DNA of 64,000 nucleotides from the NCBI GenBank assembly GCA_024663395.1, contig JANFAH010000001.1, positions 2,480,001-2,544,000 on the forward strand, read 5' to 3'. The notes under the pieces are model-generated. The model was not told where the DNA came from, searched no databases, and saw only the letters and a list, made by a program, of their open reading frames with translations. Positions 46,641 through 58,242 of the stretch are shown here, in pieces. Within the stretch, counting starts at the first letter, position 1, and every line of letters begins with the position of its first letter. A program made the translations under genes and the position numbers. This DNA is from Pisolithus tinctorius (Eukaryota; Basidiomycota; Agaricomycetes; Boletales; Pisolithaceae).

Positions 46641-47254
46641 TCTCAGGGACGGAAAAATAGCACGACCTTTTGTGGAGGTCCATGCTCATGGTGGTACACT
46701 GCAGGCAGGAGATATGTGATATTTGATAAACAGGACCCAGACGCAGCCTCCTGTTCCTGCTTGTGAGTGTACCGCAAGTGGGACGGATCGGTAATACATC
46801 TGTACCCTACACGGGTACAGGTGAGGTGTCGCCCTAGGGGCCCGTCCGATTTATAACTCGACCATAGGAAGGTCGTGACCACCAACTCCTTCCATATGGA
46901 TTAAGATGACAAGACTCACAGAGGCCTGCTGGCCTCTGTGAGAAACATCTAATCTATCCGATCCTACAGCATTTTTCTTGTATGTATGTGATTCGGTCCG
47001 GTTCGAGAATGGATTTGACGGGACGTAAGCCCACCGGCCGAGACTTGGGATGAGCGAAGCACATTTTTAGTACATATAGATCTGTCGTTATCTGTATCCT
47101 CGATTGCGTACAGAAAAAAACTCGCTTCGAATCCACTGAAGGAAATTCTGAATTGTGCTGCATTTGTATTGAGAGATGAACCTGGGCACGTGATCGTTAC
47201 CTCTGCCACCAGTGACGATTATAATAACTGGTAGTCCGCGCCACCGAGTGCGAC
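46641..47254. other. Intergenic with a perfect palindrome
   Basis: Upstream region of the UBR7-like gene. Apart from the inverted repeat at 46916-46941, nothing is recognised. A 47-nt A-rich tract near 47112 may be part of the promoter. Confidence 0.45.
46916..46941. repeat. 11-bp perfect inverted repeat with 4-nt loop
   Basis: Arms 46916-46926 (TCACAGAGGCC) and 46931-46941 (GGCCTCTGTGA) flank TGCT. It could form a hairpin or be a dimeric protein-binding site; it lies 315 bp upstream of the UBR7-like ATG. No evidence of flanking element. Confidence 0.8.
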
Positions 47255-48766
47255 ATGGCATGCTCCCTCAATGACTTGGTTAATTCACAGAACCAGCTGG
47301 TTCAGGAGGCTGCATTGACCCTGCCACATGAATTCTCGAAATGCACGTATAATTTGGGGCCAATTAAGCAAGCTGTGCATCTCTGCCTGGCCTGCGCGGT
47401 TCCGCGTGGGATATGCTCCTCCTGCTCTATAGCATGCCACACGGACCACGAACAAGTGGAACTGTTCCCTAAACGCGATTTCCGCTGCGATTGCCCTACT
47501 ACCGCCGTTCCTCATACATGTACATTCCACAAGTGCCTCAGAGAGGAGAACACGACCAACAAATACGATCATAACTTCCGCGGCGTTTTTTGCAGGTGTT
47601 CCAGGCCCTATGATCCAAAAACAGAACTGGAGACGATGATTCAGTGCATTTCATGCGAGGTTCCGTTTTCATATTACACACTGGACCCTCTGGCTGAGTC
47701 TTCTCTCAGGATTGGTTTCACGAGTCTTGTCTCAATCTGAGGGAGCGTCCCCATCCAGACGTTTTCCCCGACCCTGACCCTACATCTGTATCTCCTGATG
47801 CTCAGGGCGACGACGACGACGACTCAGATGCGTCTTCCAATGGATTGCCTCCCCCGTTGATTTCTGCGGAGGACTATGATGTCTTTGTCTGCTATGAATG
47901 CGTGACCAAGATTAGTACGCTCCGTCGATACGCAGGCACAAAAGGCGTCATTATGGTGGTGCGCGATGACGAGAGTGGTCCTTGGAAGGCAGTTGATGGC
48001 GATATTTTATTGGCCGCCTCGCGGAACCACACCAACAATGACTTGCCGCCCGAAGTCAATGATTCGGAGTCATCGACTACTTTCAGGCAGCGTTTCTCAT
48101 CTCCACTGACACAAGGCGAGGAACGCGCAGCAAAACGACGAAAGATATCCAACGCTTCAGCTTCATGCTGTCTCGCTCCATCAGCTAGCTCGATCGCCAA
48201 AGCTATATTTGAGCGCAAACCGCAGAGTTCAAGGGTATCAGAGTCTCCTATAGGCACTGGTGATATTTTTTTGACTGAGGGATGGCGTCAGAGGTGGTGC
48301 CGGTGCGATCAGGTGAACTTGTCCCACTCATGGAAGAGGGTAATATGTTAAATTAATATTTCCCCTCAAGTGCTTGCCATCCCTCCAAGCACACCCTTAC
48401 CTGCTCGAAGAAGAAGAGATGTATGAACCCCCGGAAGACCCCGATTCTGGTATGTGTTATTCCAGAGCACCCAATTTTTGATTCAATTTGTCCACCAAGG
48501 GTTGTCGTTGGAAGAGCTGGGAATGAGAGCCCTTGCACGTATACCACGAGATCGCGCCATCGATGGTATACATGCCTTTAATGATATGCGGTATGTGACT
48601 CGCTCTTCGCAACCCTTTCGTTTTTAATTACCTGTCTTTCAAACCTCGTAGGGACGAACTGATGGAATATTTGCGACCCTTTGCTCAGGAAGGAAAGGTT
48701 GTGGAAGCTGTAGACGTCAACCACTTTTTCCAGAGACTTCTGGAGAGCCGGCAAACTCGAAATTAG
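47255..48766 (+). CDS. mlo2: UBR7/Mlo2-like protein (UBR box plus PHD-type finger)
   Basis: Putative N-recognin-type E3 ubiquitin ligase homologous to human UBR7 and fission yeast Mlo2. Inferred exons 47255-47659, 47710-48312, 48371-48449, 48500-48590 and 48652-48766 sum to 1,293 nt and give 430 aa (UBR7 is 425). The UBR box runs from about residue 30 to 95: CTYNLG, CLACAVPRGICSSCSIACHTDHE, FRCDCPT and FHKCLREE. The PHD-like finger is FCRCSRPYDP, MIQCISCEDWFHESCLNLRERP and FVCYECV. An acidic run GDDDDDSD lies near residue 170. The C-terminal motif DPDSGLSLEELGMRALARIPRDRAIDGIHAFNDMRDEL is family-specific. GT-AG throughout. Confidence 0.93.
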
Positions 48767-50646
48767 CTCGTACCTTGCAGCGATTCCTTTCCTGCTCCGG
48801 CGCTTGTTTTAGCGACGGCATCTGCTGGGAATTTCGACGCGCATTTGTCTCTTTATTTCCACTTCTGTGTCAAGCTTGAAACAGACGGACAATAGGTTTG
48901 GACGTCCTTTGATGGCATCAGCGCCGACCAAAATCTCACTTGAATTCTCGAAATTTCTGTGCCTTTTCTGTAACTTGGTGACACCAAAGGCCACCTCTGG
49001 AAAGTTGGGCCCAGCCTTCGACCCATTTTTTTGGGCCGATGTAAAATTAGTTCGCAACGTGAAGCTGACCTTTTTGTTGTACGCTGGCTGTCATCCTTTA
49101 CCTCAGGCCACGATGAGTTCCCCGATCAATTGAGCACCACGGCCAAAGAACAACCCGTAGTTGGAAGTCACCATATATTGTGGTCGTCTCCTCAATCAGC
49201 TTCGGTGGTCCTTGGCGATGTCAACACACATGCGTTTTACTGTGCACTCCTGACAAAACATGGGCAACTATTGATGTCATATCAAGTGGCGAGATATCGC
49301 TCCGAGCGTTCGTGAGAGATCTTATGTGCTCCAGTAAGTCAACGTGCTTCACTCGAGGCCTTGGGTGCCCGGTTAGATCTGGTTACGCTCGCCCGTGATC
49401 AATCTCCCAAGCGCATTTATGTTGACAGGTACTAGCGCGAATTTCGGTCGAGGCCTCTGCTACTCGAATATCCAGTTTCAAGTCGATTTAACAATGAAGA
49501 CCCCAAACGTGTCGCAGTGGCAGCCAATATACACATCTGACCACGTTCTCCACCTTTGACCTTTGACCACGAGGCTAGCAGATGGCAAACGCTTACACAC
49601 GGACTATCGTATCTCGCGAGAGATCAATAACTGAACACAGTACATGAAGGGCTTGGCGGTATTATCAGTCTTTTCCCAGGCGTTTCTGCCATTTCAACTG
49701 CAACTGTAATGCGGCCATACTCATCAGTACTTAAATATCGACCGCAGAGAAATTGGGCGGCCACCTGTTTTTGATTGGTGCTAGCGATAGCAGATACATG
49801 ATGGAAAGAGTCTGGCTGCAGCCATTTCTGTGCATGTCTCCTTATCACCGCAGTGTTTCTTATCTCCTTTCGTCACTGGTGCTTCTGACACGCAGACTCT
49901 GGTCTGATAACCTCGCTACCACGTGCAAAAGGGGATGACTCAGTGCGGCTGGATAGCTACGCAATGCTCTGCTGTACTGGTGTCCTCCTGATTGATGTGG
50001 ACAAGTTAACCTGAGATCTGAGTGTCTTCCGCATTACAGACGCACGAATTCTGCGTGCTGGAAGGGTCATTCCCTGCCACATATATTGCGATATCTTATG
50101 GTCACCCTGACTTTTTCGTGTAAAGGCAAGTCCTCACATTATGGCGGACAGGGAACGCCGTTAAGGGAAGCTGCCATCGTACCCCTCTCCCTGAAAAAAA
50201 CAACCTGCATCAAGTACTTTTGAAATGACCCTGATACCTGGATGTGGTTTTGGGACGTATTGTCGACGTCTGTGGTGTTCGTAACTTCGTAATGACTGGA
50301 CAATGCATGCACGATTCACAGAATGATAAGTAGTATATCGCTATACGGGAATGTCCACGGACAGTGACCCTGAAGGTGCATAAAATGTAATACAGTGGGA
50401 ATACAAAAATGCACAAGGGTATGAGGTGGGAACGAGAAAAATCATTACAATACACACATAGCGAGAGAAACAAGGGATACGCAGGCTTGGGAATGTGGCA
50501 CTCGGTACTAGGTGTCACTGAAGATTGAGAAGGCAAAGAAAGTGGCAATGGGGGACAACCGTTCTCTGCGGTAAAACGCGTGCAATATAACATCCAGTTC
50601 CCACACTGAGCTTTCGCGGGGACTAACGAGTAAGGACAGAACAAAC
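48767..50646. other. Gene-free 1.9 kb (convergent 3' flanks)
   Basis: The open frames at 48867-49133, 49031-49315 and 50210-50731 have no recognisable motif, and their codon use looks random. The right part, near 50650, is the 3' flank of the acyl-CoA oxidase gene. No repeat or RNA gene seen. Confidence 0.45.
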
Positions 50647-52496
50647 CTACAGCATGGCTTGCACCTGGTCCATTGATTTGGGTACCGCATTCCCAACATA
50701 GACGGGCATAGCGCCTACGTACTCTTTCCACGCCATGTCGGAAACTATAGGCGCAGAAACGTATCCCTCGATCTGGAGATCGTCAAGGTAGCTCTCTAAG
50801 TGGGGCATTGCGGCAGTCACCGCTCTGTCTTCACGCATACGTTGCGCAAGGCGGGTTAGGCCAGCGTTTTCAGAGTACCAGGCTGGATCCCTTCGGATCA
50901 CCGCGCACTCGTACACGTCCAGGATCGGTCTCGGGAGGCCGCTGTGAAGAGCGGCAGAGTAGGCCATAGCGTGACCGATGGCTTCGATAGTGGACTCCGC
51001 TTGCGGGAGGACGATAGAATTAAAGGCTTCGCTGCGGTGTCCGTCCGGTATTTGGCGAAGTAAAGCACGGTTCTCATCCAAGATCGAGTGTGCGTGTTGC
51101 GCAAGCAGCGACTCTGAGGGATCAGGGATGACTATGTGATATCTCTGTAGCACCAACTCGGAGAACAACCGAATACACAAGGTGAGGACATCCCCTTCGG
51201 CGATAATGACACCTTTCCCGTCGTTCTGCCATGTGAAGGATGTTCAACAGAATCGAGTATGGCAGAAAGAACATCACCCACCTCGATGCGGGCCATGTAA
51301 TTGTGTTCGAATGTGCCTTGTGCACCACAACGCTCCGCAACCTCTGGTACACAGCGCTGGAAATGGCGGCAGGCGGTGGTCTTCACGATGACGGCCATGC
51401 CATGTCGAACTCGCGGATCAAGCGACTTGTCCATCGTTTGTGGAATGGCGATATGATACCAGTTACTCATTACATGGCCAACGGCTGTTGCATGAATGAT
51501 TGGCCATTGTTGTGTTCGGAACGATATGATGGGTAAATGGCTTTCCCCCTTGCCCGTTATGCACCGATGTATGGAGTATTTTCCTGCAATGTAAGCGGCA
51601 GCTTTGATGGAGGATATCCATGGGGCGGTAACAGCCATTGTCCCGTAGGGAATGCGCCATACTTCATTCCACCAGGCCTGTAGTGGGAATTCAGGTAGAG
51701 AGTAGTCGTCGAGCTTCGACGCCACAAGGGCCGTGTGGGGAACCAGCACGTTGTTGAAGCGAGTGATGGAGAAATCAAGCGGGGATGTTCCTGGACGGGG
51801 ACCCAGCCGAATGGACTCTACTCCTTTGTACATCTCTTGTTCATTACAAATCGGAACGACGAAGAAGCGAGGGCCGCGGTCTTCTCCGTCAAAAATGAGC
51901 CTTGCCATTACTAAAGCGACCTTCGGGATACCGAAGGCGGGCGTAGAAGCCGGCATAAACCTATTTGCAGTTGGTAGTTCGCCTTCTTCTCTCAAAATAG
52001 ATAAAACTAATCGCTTACTTGGAAGCCTCTTCGCGTGGTGTATTGATGACGAATCCTCCTTGAGTTTTGGTGGCTGTCGTCTCGATGTTAAATGCATCAA
52101 GGCCGTGGCCCCTCTCAGTCAGTAGGTAAATACCAACTGTCTCGAACCGCAAGAGGCGATTAACGAGCTCCCTGAAGTCAGGGCGTTGCTTTAAATGACG
52201 GGATAGAGTCCCGATGGTAAGGCCGACGTGAGCGGCTAAAATAGTGAACATGGCAGTATCTAGGGACATTATGGGGTCGGTCATCATGGACCAATATCTG
52301 TGCGAGCAGACTTGTATGTCGGTAACCGACAAATCTTGGCACGAAATGAGACTCTAGAACAGCTATAACAGGGGAACATACCGTAGGTCTGCATGAGCAA
52401 CCTTGCTCTCTTGTAGGACAGTGATACGCGTTCATCGACAGAGAGGAATTCCGTCCTGGTGGTAAAGAGAGGGTGATAGTTGAGTGGCTTGGGCAT
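50647..52496 (-). CDS. POX1: Acyl-CoA oxidase (peroxisomal beta-oxidation)
   Basis: FAD enzyme forming trans-2-enoyl-CoA with release of hydrogen peroxide. Inferred exons 52496-52382, 52334-52019, 51960-51282 and 51225-50647 sum to 1,689 nt and give 562 aa. Features: an N-terminal helix domain; LTERGHGLDAFNIETTATKTQGGFVINTP, the substrate/FAD loop; KVALVMARLIFDGEDRGPRFFVV; GTSPLDFSITRFNNVLVP; KYSIHRCITGKGES followed by IISFRTQQ; and the C-terminal GVIIAEGDVLTLCIRL, which holds the catalytic glutamate position (EGD). It is shorter than the usual 650-700 aa, mainly at the C-terminus, and the last residues VPKSMDQVQAML do not form a classical PTS1. An additional exon is possible, but the stop is in frame. 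Regulation not visible. Confidence 0.88.
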
Positions 52497-54454
52497 GTTC
52501 TGCGTGAGCGATGAATGCGTTGGGAAACTGGGAAGATCTGAGCCCTTTTATAGGTGTCGATCATGGCTTGGAGGTGCAGATGGTGCTTCCTGACTATTCA
52601 GAGAAGATCAGAGGCGCGAAGAGGGAGGTGGCCTAAATCATAGCCCTGTCAAGCGATATCGAGAGTAACTTTGACGGGCTTCCAGATCGAGACGACATAA
52701 TCTCTAACTGACGTTTTTGTCGTAAGGATCGAAAGGGAAAGAAAGAATAAGTGCCAGGGACCAGCTGCGTACGCATTTGGGAGAAAGGCAGCTGGAAAAA
52801 CGCTTCCTATAGAAGCGAGGCCAATCCTGCACAGATAAGTTCAAGCGTAATATTTTCCTGTTACGTTGGTACGATGCTGTGGAGCTCACTATTGACGCGT
52901 GGGTAAGAATATACTTGCCGCAGGGCAGGAACTAGGCAACTTACACGCGGATTGAAGCTGTCCTACCGAGCTAGTCCCGCGAAAGTTATAGACACGCGAG
53001 TTGGGCGAGAGAAAATTGATCGAAATCCTCTCACACTACTAAACCCTGCGCAATTTTGATGAATGGCGAATGGACCATGTTCATCTCAATACTCGGCCCT
53101 TTCCACCACTGGACAATTCGTCCAAGTTCCACTGGCTAGCATGTAAGCTGCCATCGCCCGATTGATCACGGCCAGGGATGTTTCATTATATCGCGTTGGG
53201 GATGTATGAGGACACTGATGAGAACAGAAGGCCGGTCCACTAATGGGCCATATTACTCCACTGACTGACAGGACTTCCAAGAACCACTTACTGACTATCA
53301 TCCATCCTGTCAACTCAATTTTTTTGCAGTGCCGTGCCAATGCACGAAGATCGTCAATATGTGGCTGACGTCGTTTAAGCCTCAGTGGGGCGCTATATCA
53401 CACTGCCCTCAAGCACAGAATCACGGGAGTTCTGTTATCTAGTAGGTGGATACAACAGACATTCTTGACACCAAGCTTTTCTAGGCTGTACGACAACACA
53501 CTAAGATCCCAATAGCAAGAAGGCAGTCATTGCAAGCGACTTTTCGGCTCGCCTCGGTGGTGTGCTTGACAGATCGGCGGCTGCTGCATGCGCAGCCTGG
53601 CCGGCCTCCGCTCATGGCGTGTTCTTAGACCAATATAGTGTGTGTCTTTGTATTCGTAAGTTTTAGTGCGTCCTCCGCGGAAGTCATCTGCTCAGACCTG
53701 TGACGGGGTGGTCATTTACATTACAGGTTACACCGTGCCCACCAGAGGTATGAGTCTCGCGTAGGATATGTGTACATTTACGTGTCAGATATAATATTGT
53801 TGTACTTAACCCTTAGAATCGGGCTTCCTCGGTCGTTGATAGAATGAATTGCTGTTACGGCCCGAGATATCTCACACCGGTTAGCTGGAGTCTCGCCAGG
53901 CCATGGGTTTTCATTATTGAATTTCATTAATTTGTTACTGTGTGAAACACCAGTTCGCCACACTTTTTTCGTGAGAACAGGCATGCATGGGTGGTTCTCC
54001 GATCACAACCGTGCTGCAAGGGTCGTGGCCTACTAGGGCCTACCCCACACCATATGGCTTCAGGACTGGTGTCAAGCCTTTCGCGTTTATGCCAAATTAA
54101 TGCAGGTAACGTCAAAGACACCGAGATCCGGTACTATCTGGTCATACGATTCAGCAGCGGGGCGATCTCTCTGGATGCCCATGGCCTCGACGGGTAATTC
54201 GAACAGCCTGCGAAACTTAAAGGGAAACCGGAGGAAGCCGGCTATACTTGCTTACGTTGGTACTCTAACGGTGGGTTAGTTTGGCCAGCCTGAGAAGGAC
54301 AAGATGCGGGTTCACTCTGTCGGCGCGCGTGCTGCCTCGTGTAAATTTCTGATCGTGAGGGGGCCCGAAGAGAAGCTGCATTGCTGATGTGAAAAGTCCC
54401 TAAGTACTGACCCGTGTCAGCCCATCTGCCTCAGCCGCATTCCTCTCCTCCATC
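52497..54454. other. Gene-free 2 kb between divergent acyl-CoA oxidase and MFS genes
   Basis: It holds the upstream regions of two divergently transcribed genes. Short frames at 53086-53340, 53778-53984 and 53991-54197 are without similarity. No operator-like repeat stands out by eye. Confidence 0.45.
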
Positions 54455-56458
54455 ATGGCTGCCACTCCGTGTACGAGTGACGATTCCAAGCCCGAGCAGT
54501 TGCCCTCAGTGGGCAAAAGTTCTTACGACGCTATGACCGGACCCGCCCCAGAGGCTCCCGCTCCAGCTCTCCCTGAGTTCCCAGAGGGTGGTCGGCAAGC
54601 TTGGCTAACCGTGCTCGGAGGGTAAGGGACATGTCTTTCAGTCTCCAGAAAATTTGATTTTCAAGCGAAACGTAGATTCCTGATATTGTTTTGCACTTTC
54701 GGCACAGTGCAATCTTTTGGGGTGTATCAGGATTACTATTCAGTAGGCATATAAGCAATCATCCACGGGCTCAGTTTATTTGACGATGTGTCTCCCAGCG
54801 GGTCCTCCTGAGTGAACGCACCGCTTCAGACATCAGTTGGATCGGTTCTATGCAGACGTTCCTCCTCTTTGCCGGAGGTCTTCCAACTGGAAAGCTGTTT
54901 GATGACGGATACTTTCATCACTGTCTCGCCTTTGGATCATTAATATATCTATTCTCGTGAGTTTCCCGCTGATCTGCGGATGGCATTGCGGTGACCCTGC
55001 TAATGTGTGTAGCATTTTCATGTTATCCCTTGTCCAACCAGGCCAGTACTATCAAGTGTTTCTCGCCCAGGGCGTTGGCTTGGGAATAGGAATGGGAATG
55101 ATCATGCTTCCTGCGCTTTCTGTAACTTCTCATTACTTCCGTCGGCGTCGGGCAGTTGCCATGGGGGTGGTCATAGCAGGTGGGCGCATTACCGATAAAT
55201 GCATCGAGTGCTTCATATTGCTCCTTCAGGTTCTTCGACAGGGGCAGTGGTTTTCTCCATTTTGCTCAACAACCTGTTCAACGGGAAGGTCGGCTTCCCT
55301 TGGGGGGTCAGGTCTGTAGTATTTATAACTTGCTGGGGGCGGAGCTGATAATTGTTCTTCAGGACTGCGGCGTTTATCGACCTTGTATTTCTTCTCACGG
55401 CAAACCTTGTGATGAAAACTCGACTGCCTAGTCGTAGAGAGAGACCAAATGCCAAGCCAATTAATATTCGAGCCATCCTGTCTGATGGGGGATATTGGCT
55501 TTGCATTATTGGGTGGGCTTGGACTTAACACTGCTTGACTACTTTGGTCTCACTGGCTGTTAGCGCGGCATTGGTGTTTTGGGGTCTCTTCGTGCCATGT
55601 ATGTGAGGCTGCGGTGAGGTCATGTCACAGTATTAACATTATCCAGTCTTCTACTTGCAGGTGTTTGCTGAGCTGCACGGTCTCCCCAAGGGCCTTGCCT
55701 TTTACGCTGTAAGCATGCTCCACAGCGCTTGATAGTTTCGTGCTGCTGACGATAACTCTAGATCCCTATTATGAATGCGTCTTCGTTATTCGGAAGGACG
55801 ATACCTAATTTTCTCGGAGACTACTTCGGACCCTTTAACAGTAAGTCACCTCGGTACCGTAGGAGTTAATGAACAGACGTACCTACTCACCGTGATTCTG
55901 CAGTTATGATCCCATGCACGATTATTTCGGGGGGTCTCATCTACCTCATGTTCGCGGCAACGGGTGTGGCTGGCACGGTTGTCTTCGGTATTTTGTATGG
56001 CTTCTTCTCAGGAGGATGTAAGTATTCCGTTTGGATAAGCCCCTGCATATGCGGATACATGATCCCTGTCATTCAGTTATCTCGATCATAACGCCAGCCG
56101 TGGCTTCTTTCTCCCGAGACTTAAACGAAATTGGGTACGTCTTTCGTTTTAAAGAGGTCGGAAAAGCTGATGGTCGGGATGTGGAATGCGTATAGGACTC
56201 GCATCGGCATTGCATGCTTCGTGATTGGGTTCGCGCTGCTTACAGGGACTCCGATCGCGGGTGCGCTCGTGCAACAAAATCACAATGGACCCTATATCTG
56301 GTGGCGCCCGCTCGTCTTTGCCTCGGTACGTCCGTTAATTTCAATATGTGAAATGACCTAATTCGGCACGCACCAAGATCGTTGTGCTTGCTGGCACAGT
56401 GTGTCTCATCGCCTCGAGACAAATACTATCCAAGCGGAAGTCCACTCACATTCTTTAA
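54455..56458 (+). CDS. MFS transporter, monocarboxylate transporter-like (riboflavin/MCT family)
   Basis: Thirteen inferred exons: 54455-54621, 54676-54742, 54799-54956, 55013-55179, 55230-55311, 55363-55512, 55564-55598, 55647-55708, 55762-55840, 55904-56017, 56077-56134, 56196-56325 and 56378-56458. They sum to 1,350 nt and give 449 aa. The cytosolic N-terminus is acidic and proline-rich (PAPEAPAPALPEFPEGG), then [30 protein letters not shown], the MCT-type TM1. Loop motifs include DISWIGSMQTFLLF, YFRRRRAVAMGVVIAGSS and SRDLNEIG. Twelve hydrophobic stretches are countable. The substrate is not predictable; the family includes MCH-type carriers that mostly do not move simple monocarboxylates in fungi. 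It is close to, and divergent from, the acyl-CoA oxidase gene. Confidence 0.88.
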
Positions 56459-58242
56459 CGATCGAACGAATTCGGCATGACGTTGATGGTTCTGAGATGG
56501 TGATATCTGGTCTAGTGACTCCTGTAATGTTAAGATAGCGGACCCAGGGGCCGTCTTCCACACGGCTTCAGGGGCGTGAAAGCGAAAGTACTTACTAGAT
56601 CATGCATTCCAAGTAAAAGTTGTACAGTAGCATAACTCGATGCTCTTTGAAATGCGTTCTACCAGTAACACAATTGACAAACTTTCAGGAGGGCGTATTG
56701 GATGTGTTGCTACTTGCTAGGATGGGTATGGCGCGACACTGTTTCTTGGCCCCATCTGATCGGAGACGCGTGTGATGATGCTCATGAAATGTCCAGATAT
56801 GCAGTTACACATATAGTCATCCGACAAATTATTAACTGGCAAGCCTCAAGGGCCAAGCTGAAGTACGTAAACTCAAACGTCATACAAGGTTACTGGGCAT
56901 TGTGCCCGTCCAACGGTTCCGGTTAGGTGTGCGCTAGACTATAACTTAAATGTCGTCTGATCAGCTTTCCAACTGGCATAAGTCTATGAGTTCCTTGTGC
57001 AAAGTGCGCAGAAGGGTCGCCTATGGGGAGTCCTAGTCAGAGAGAACATCGCCATGGAAATGGGTATGAACGAGCGGATGCAGTACAAGCAGTATTAGTG
57101 AGGGGCTACACACACACCTCACCGTTTCCGGCTGAAAACTCGCCTCGTTCCCAGAAGTCGGGAGTTGACGTGGTTCCTCAAGGCGATGACGCATAAGCTG
57201 TAAGAGCCAGGCGGAGATATGGAACCTAATACTTGCGCTCTTCATCCACTCCCGGAAGAACGCTTACCCATATATACCCGACGGTATCACGGGTCATGCA
57301 CATCACCGTCAGGATTGCCAACTTCTTAAGACAAACAACCGTAGTTCTATTGTTTTGAAAAGGGAAGCAATTTGGAGAGAGTTCATTTGGAACAAGTACC
57401 GAGATTCACCAGCGTTCGTCGTCAGGCAGGTTATTAAAGGAGAAAAGGAGTGCGGTACTCACTCCGTGAGGTCAGATGAGTGTCTGGGTAGACCCACGCC
57501 GGGGACCCAATTATCATACGGAGATATCATGGACTCGTGTCTCGTAGTGAGAGGTTGGTCTTCTCAGCAATGAAGCGGCCTCGTCTTGCAAGGTGGGGAG
57601 CGGATTCCGGTCCAAGTGAACCTATTTTGGCCCTAACCCTTTGGATATGTAATTTTCCCAGATAAAAGTGATGGCAGATAGCCCCCACGGTGAGGAGATA
57701 TCGCATCCGGGAACTGGGGCCCATGGCCACTCAAGGTCGGAGAGAACTCGAGGAACGGGGCCATCCTTTCTGGATATGTGAGGACAAAAGCTAAAGCCTG
57801 CATCGCACTCATTGGTGCGGACCAAAGGTGTCGAATCGATCGCGGAAAATGCGGAATTGTTGCACTACGGTCTTTCCCATCTCGTTCAGTCCGGTGGGCG
57901 ACGGTTGCACTTGAATGTAAGACCCCATCCACAAACACATCGGCGATGCAAGGAGTAATAACGCAACACGGGGTAAGGGGGGTGGGTCCTGGCCAAATTG
58001 GAGACGGAACAGCCTTGTCCCGTCGGAAACCAAAAAGCTTATCCCCCCAGCCAGACACCCTACATATGGAAACTATCGACAACCTGGTATGCACGTAGCA
58101 CCTCGCGAGGTCAAACTTGAAAATTAAGGAGCAGGTTGTGGCCGGGCCTGACGATGCTCTACAGTCGAGATCAAATTCTCACGCCACCTCTTCGCAGCAA
58201 CTCTGACATGCTGCGACTGCTCGTCAATGATCATACAACGAG
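56459..58242. other. Gene-free 1.8 kb between MFS gene and WASP
   Basis: Frames of up to 153 codons on the minus strand (57633-58094) have no recognisable motif and overlap each other. The last ~100 bp is the WASP leader. No repeats seen. Confidence 0.4.

Noticed and set aside
47101..47150. CTTCGAATCCA resembling a tRNA T-loop
   Set aside because: No acceptor stem or A box at the right distance.
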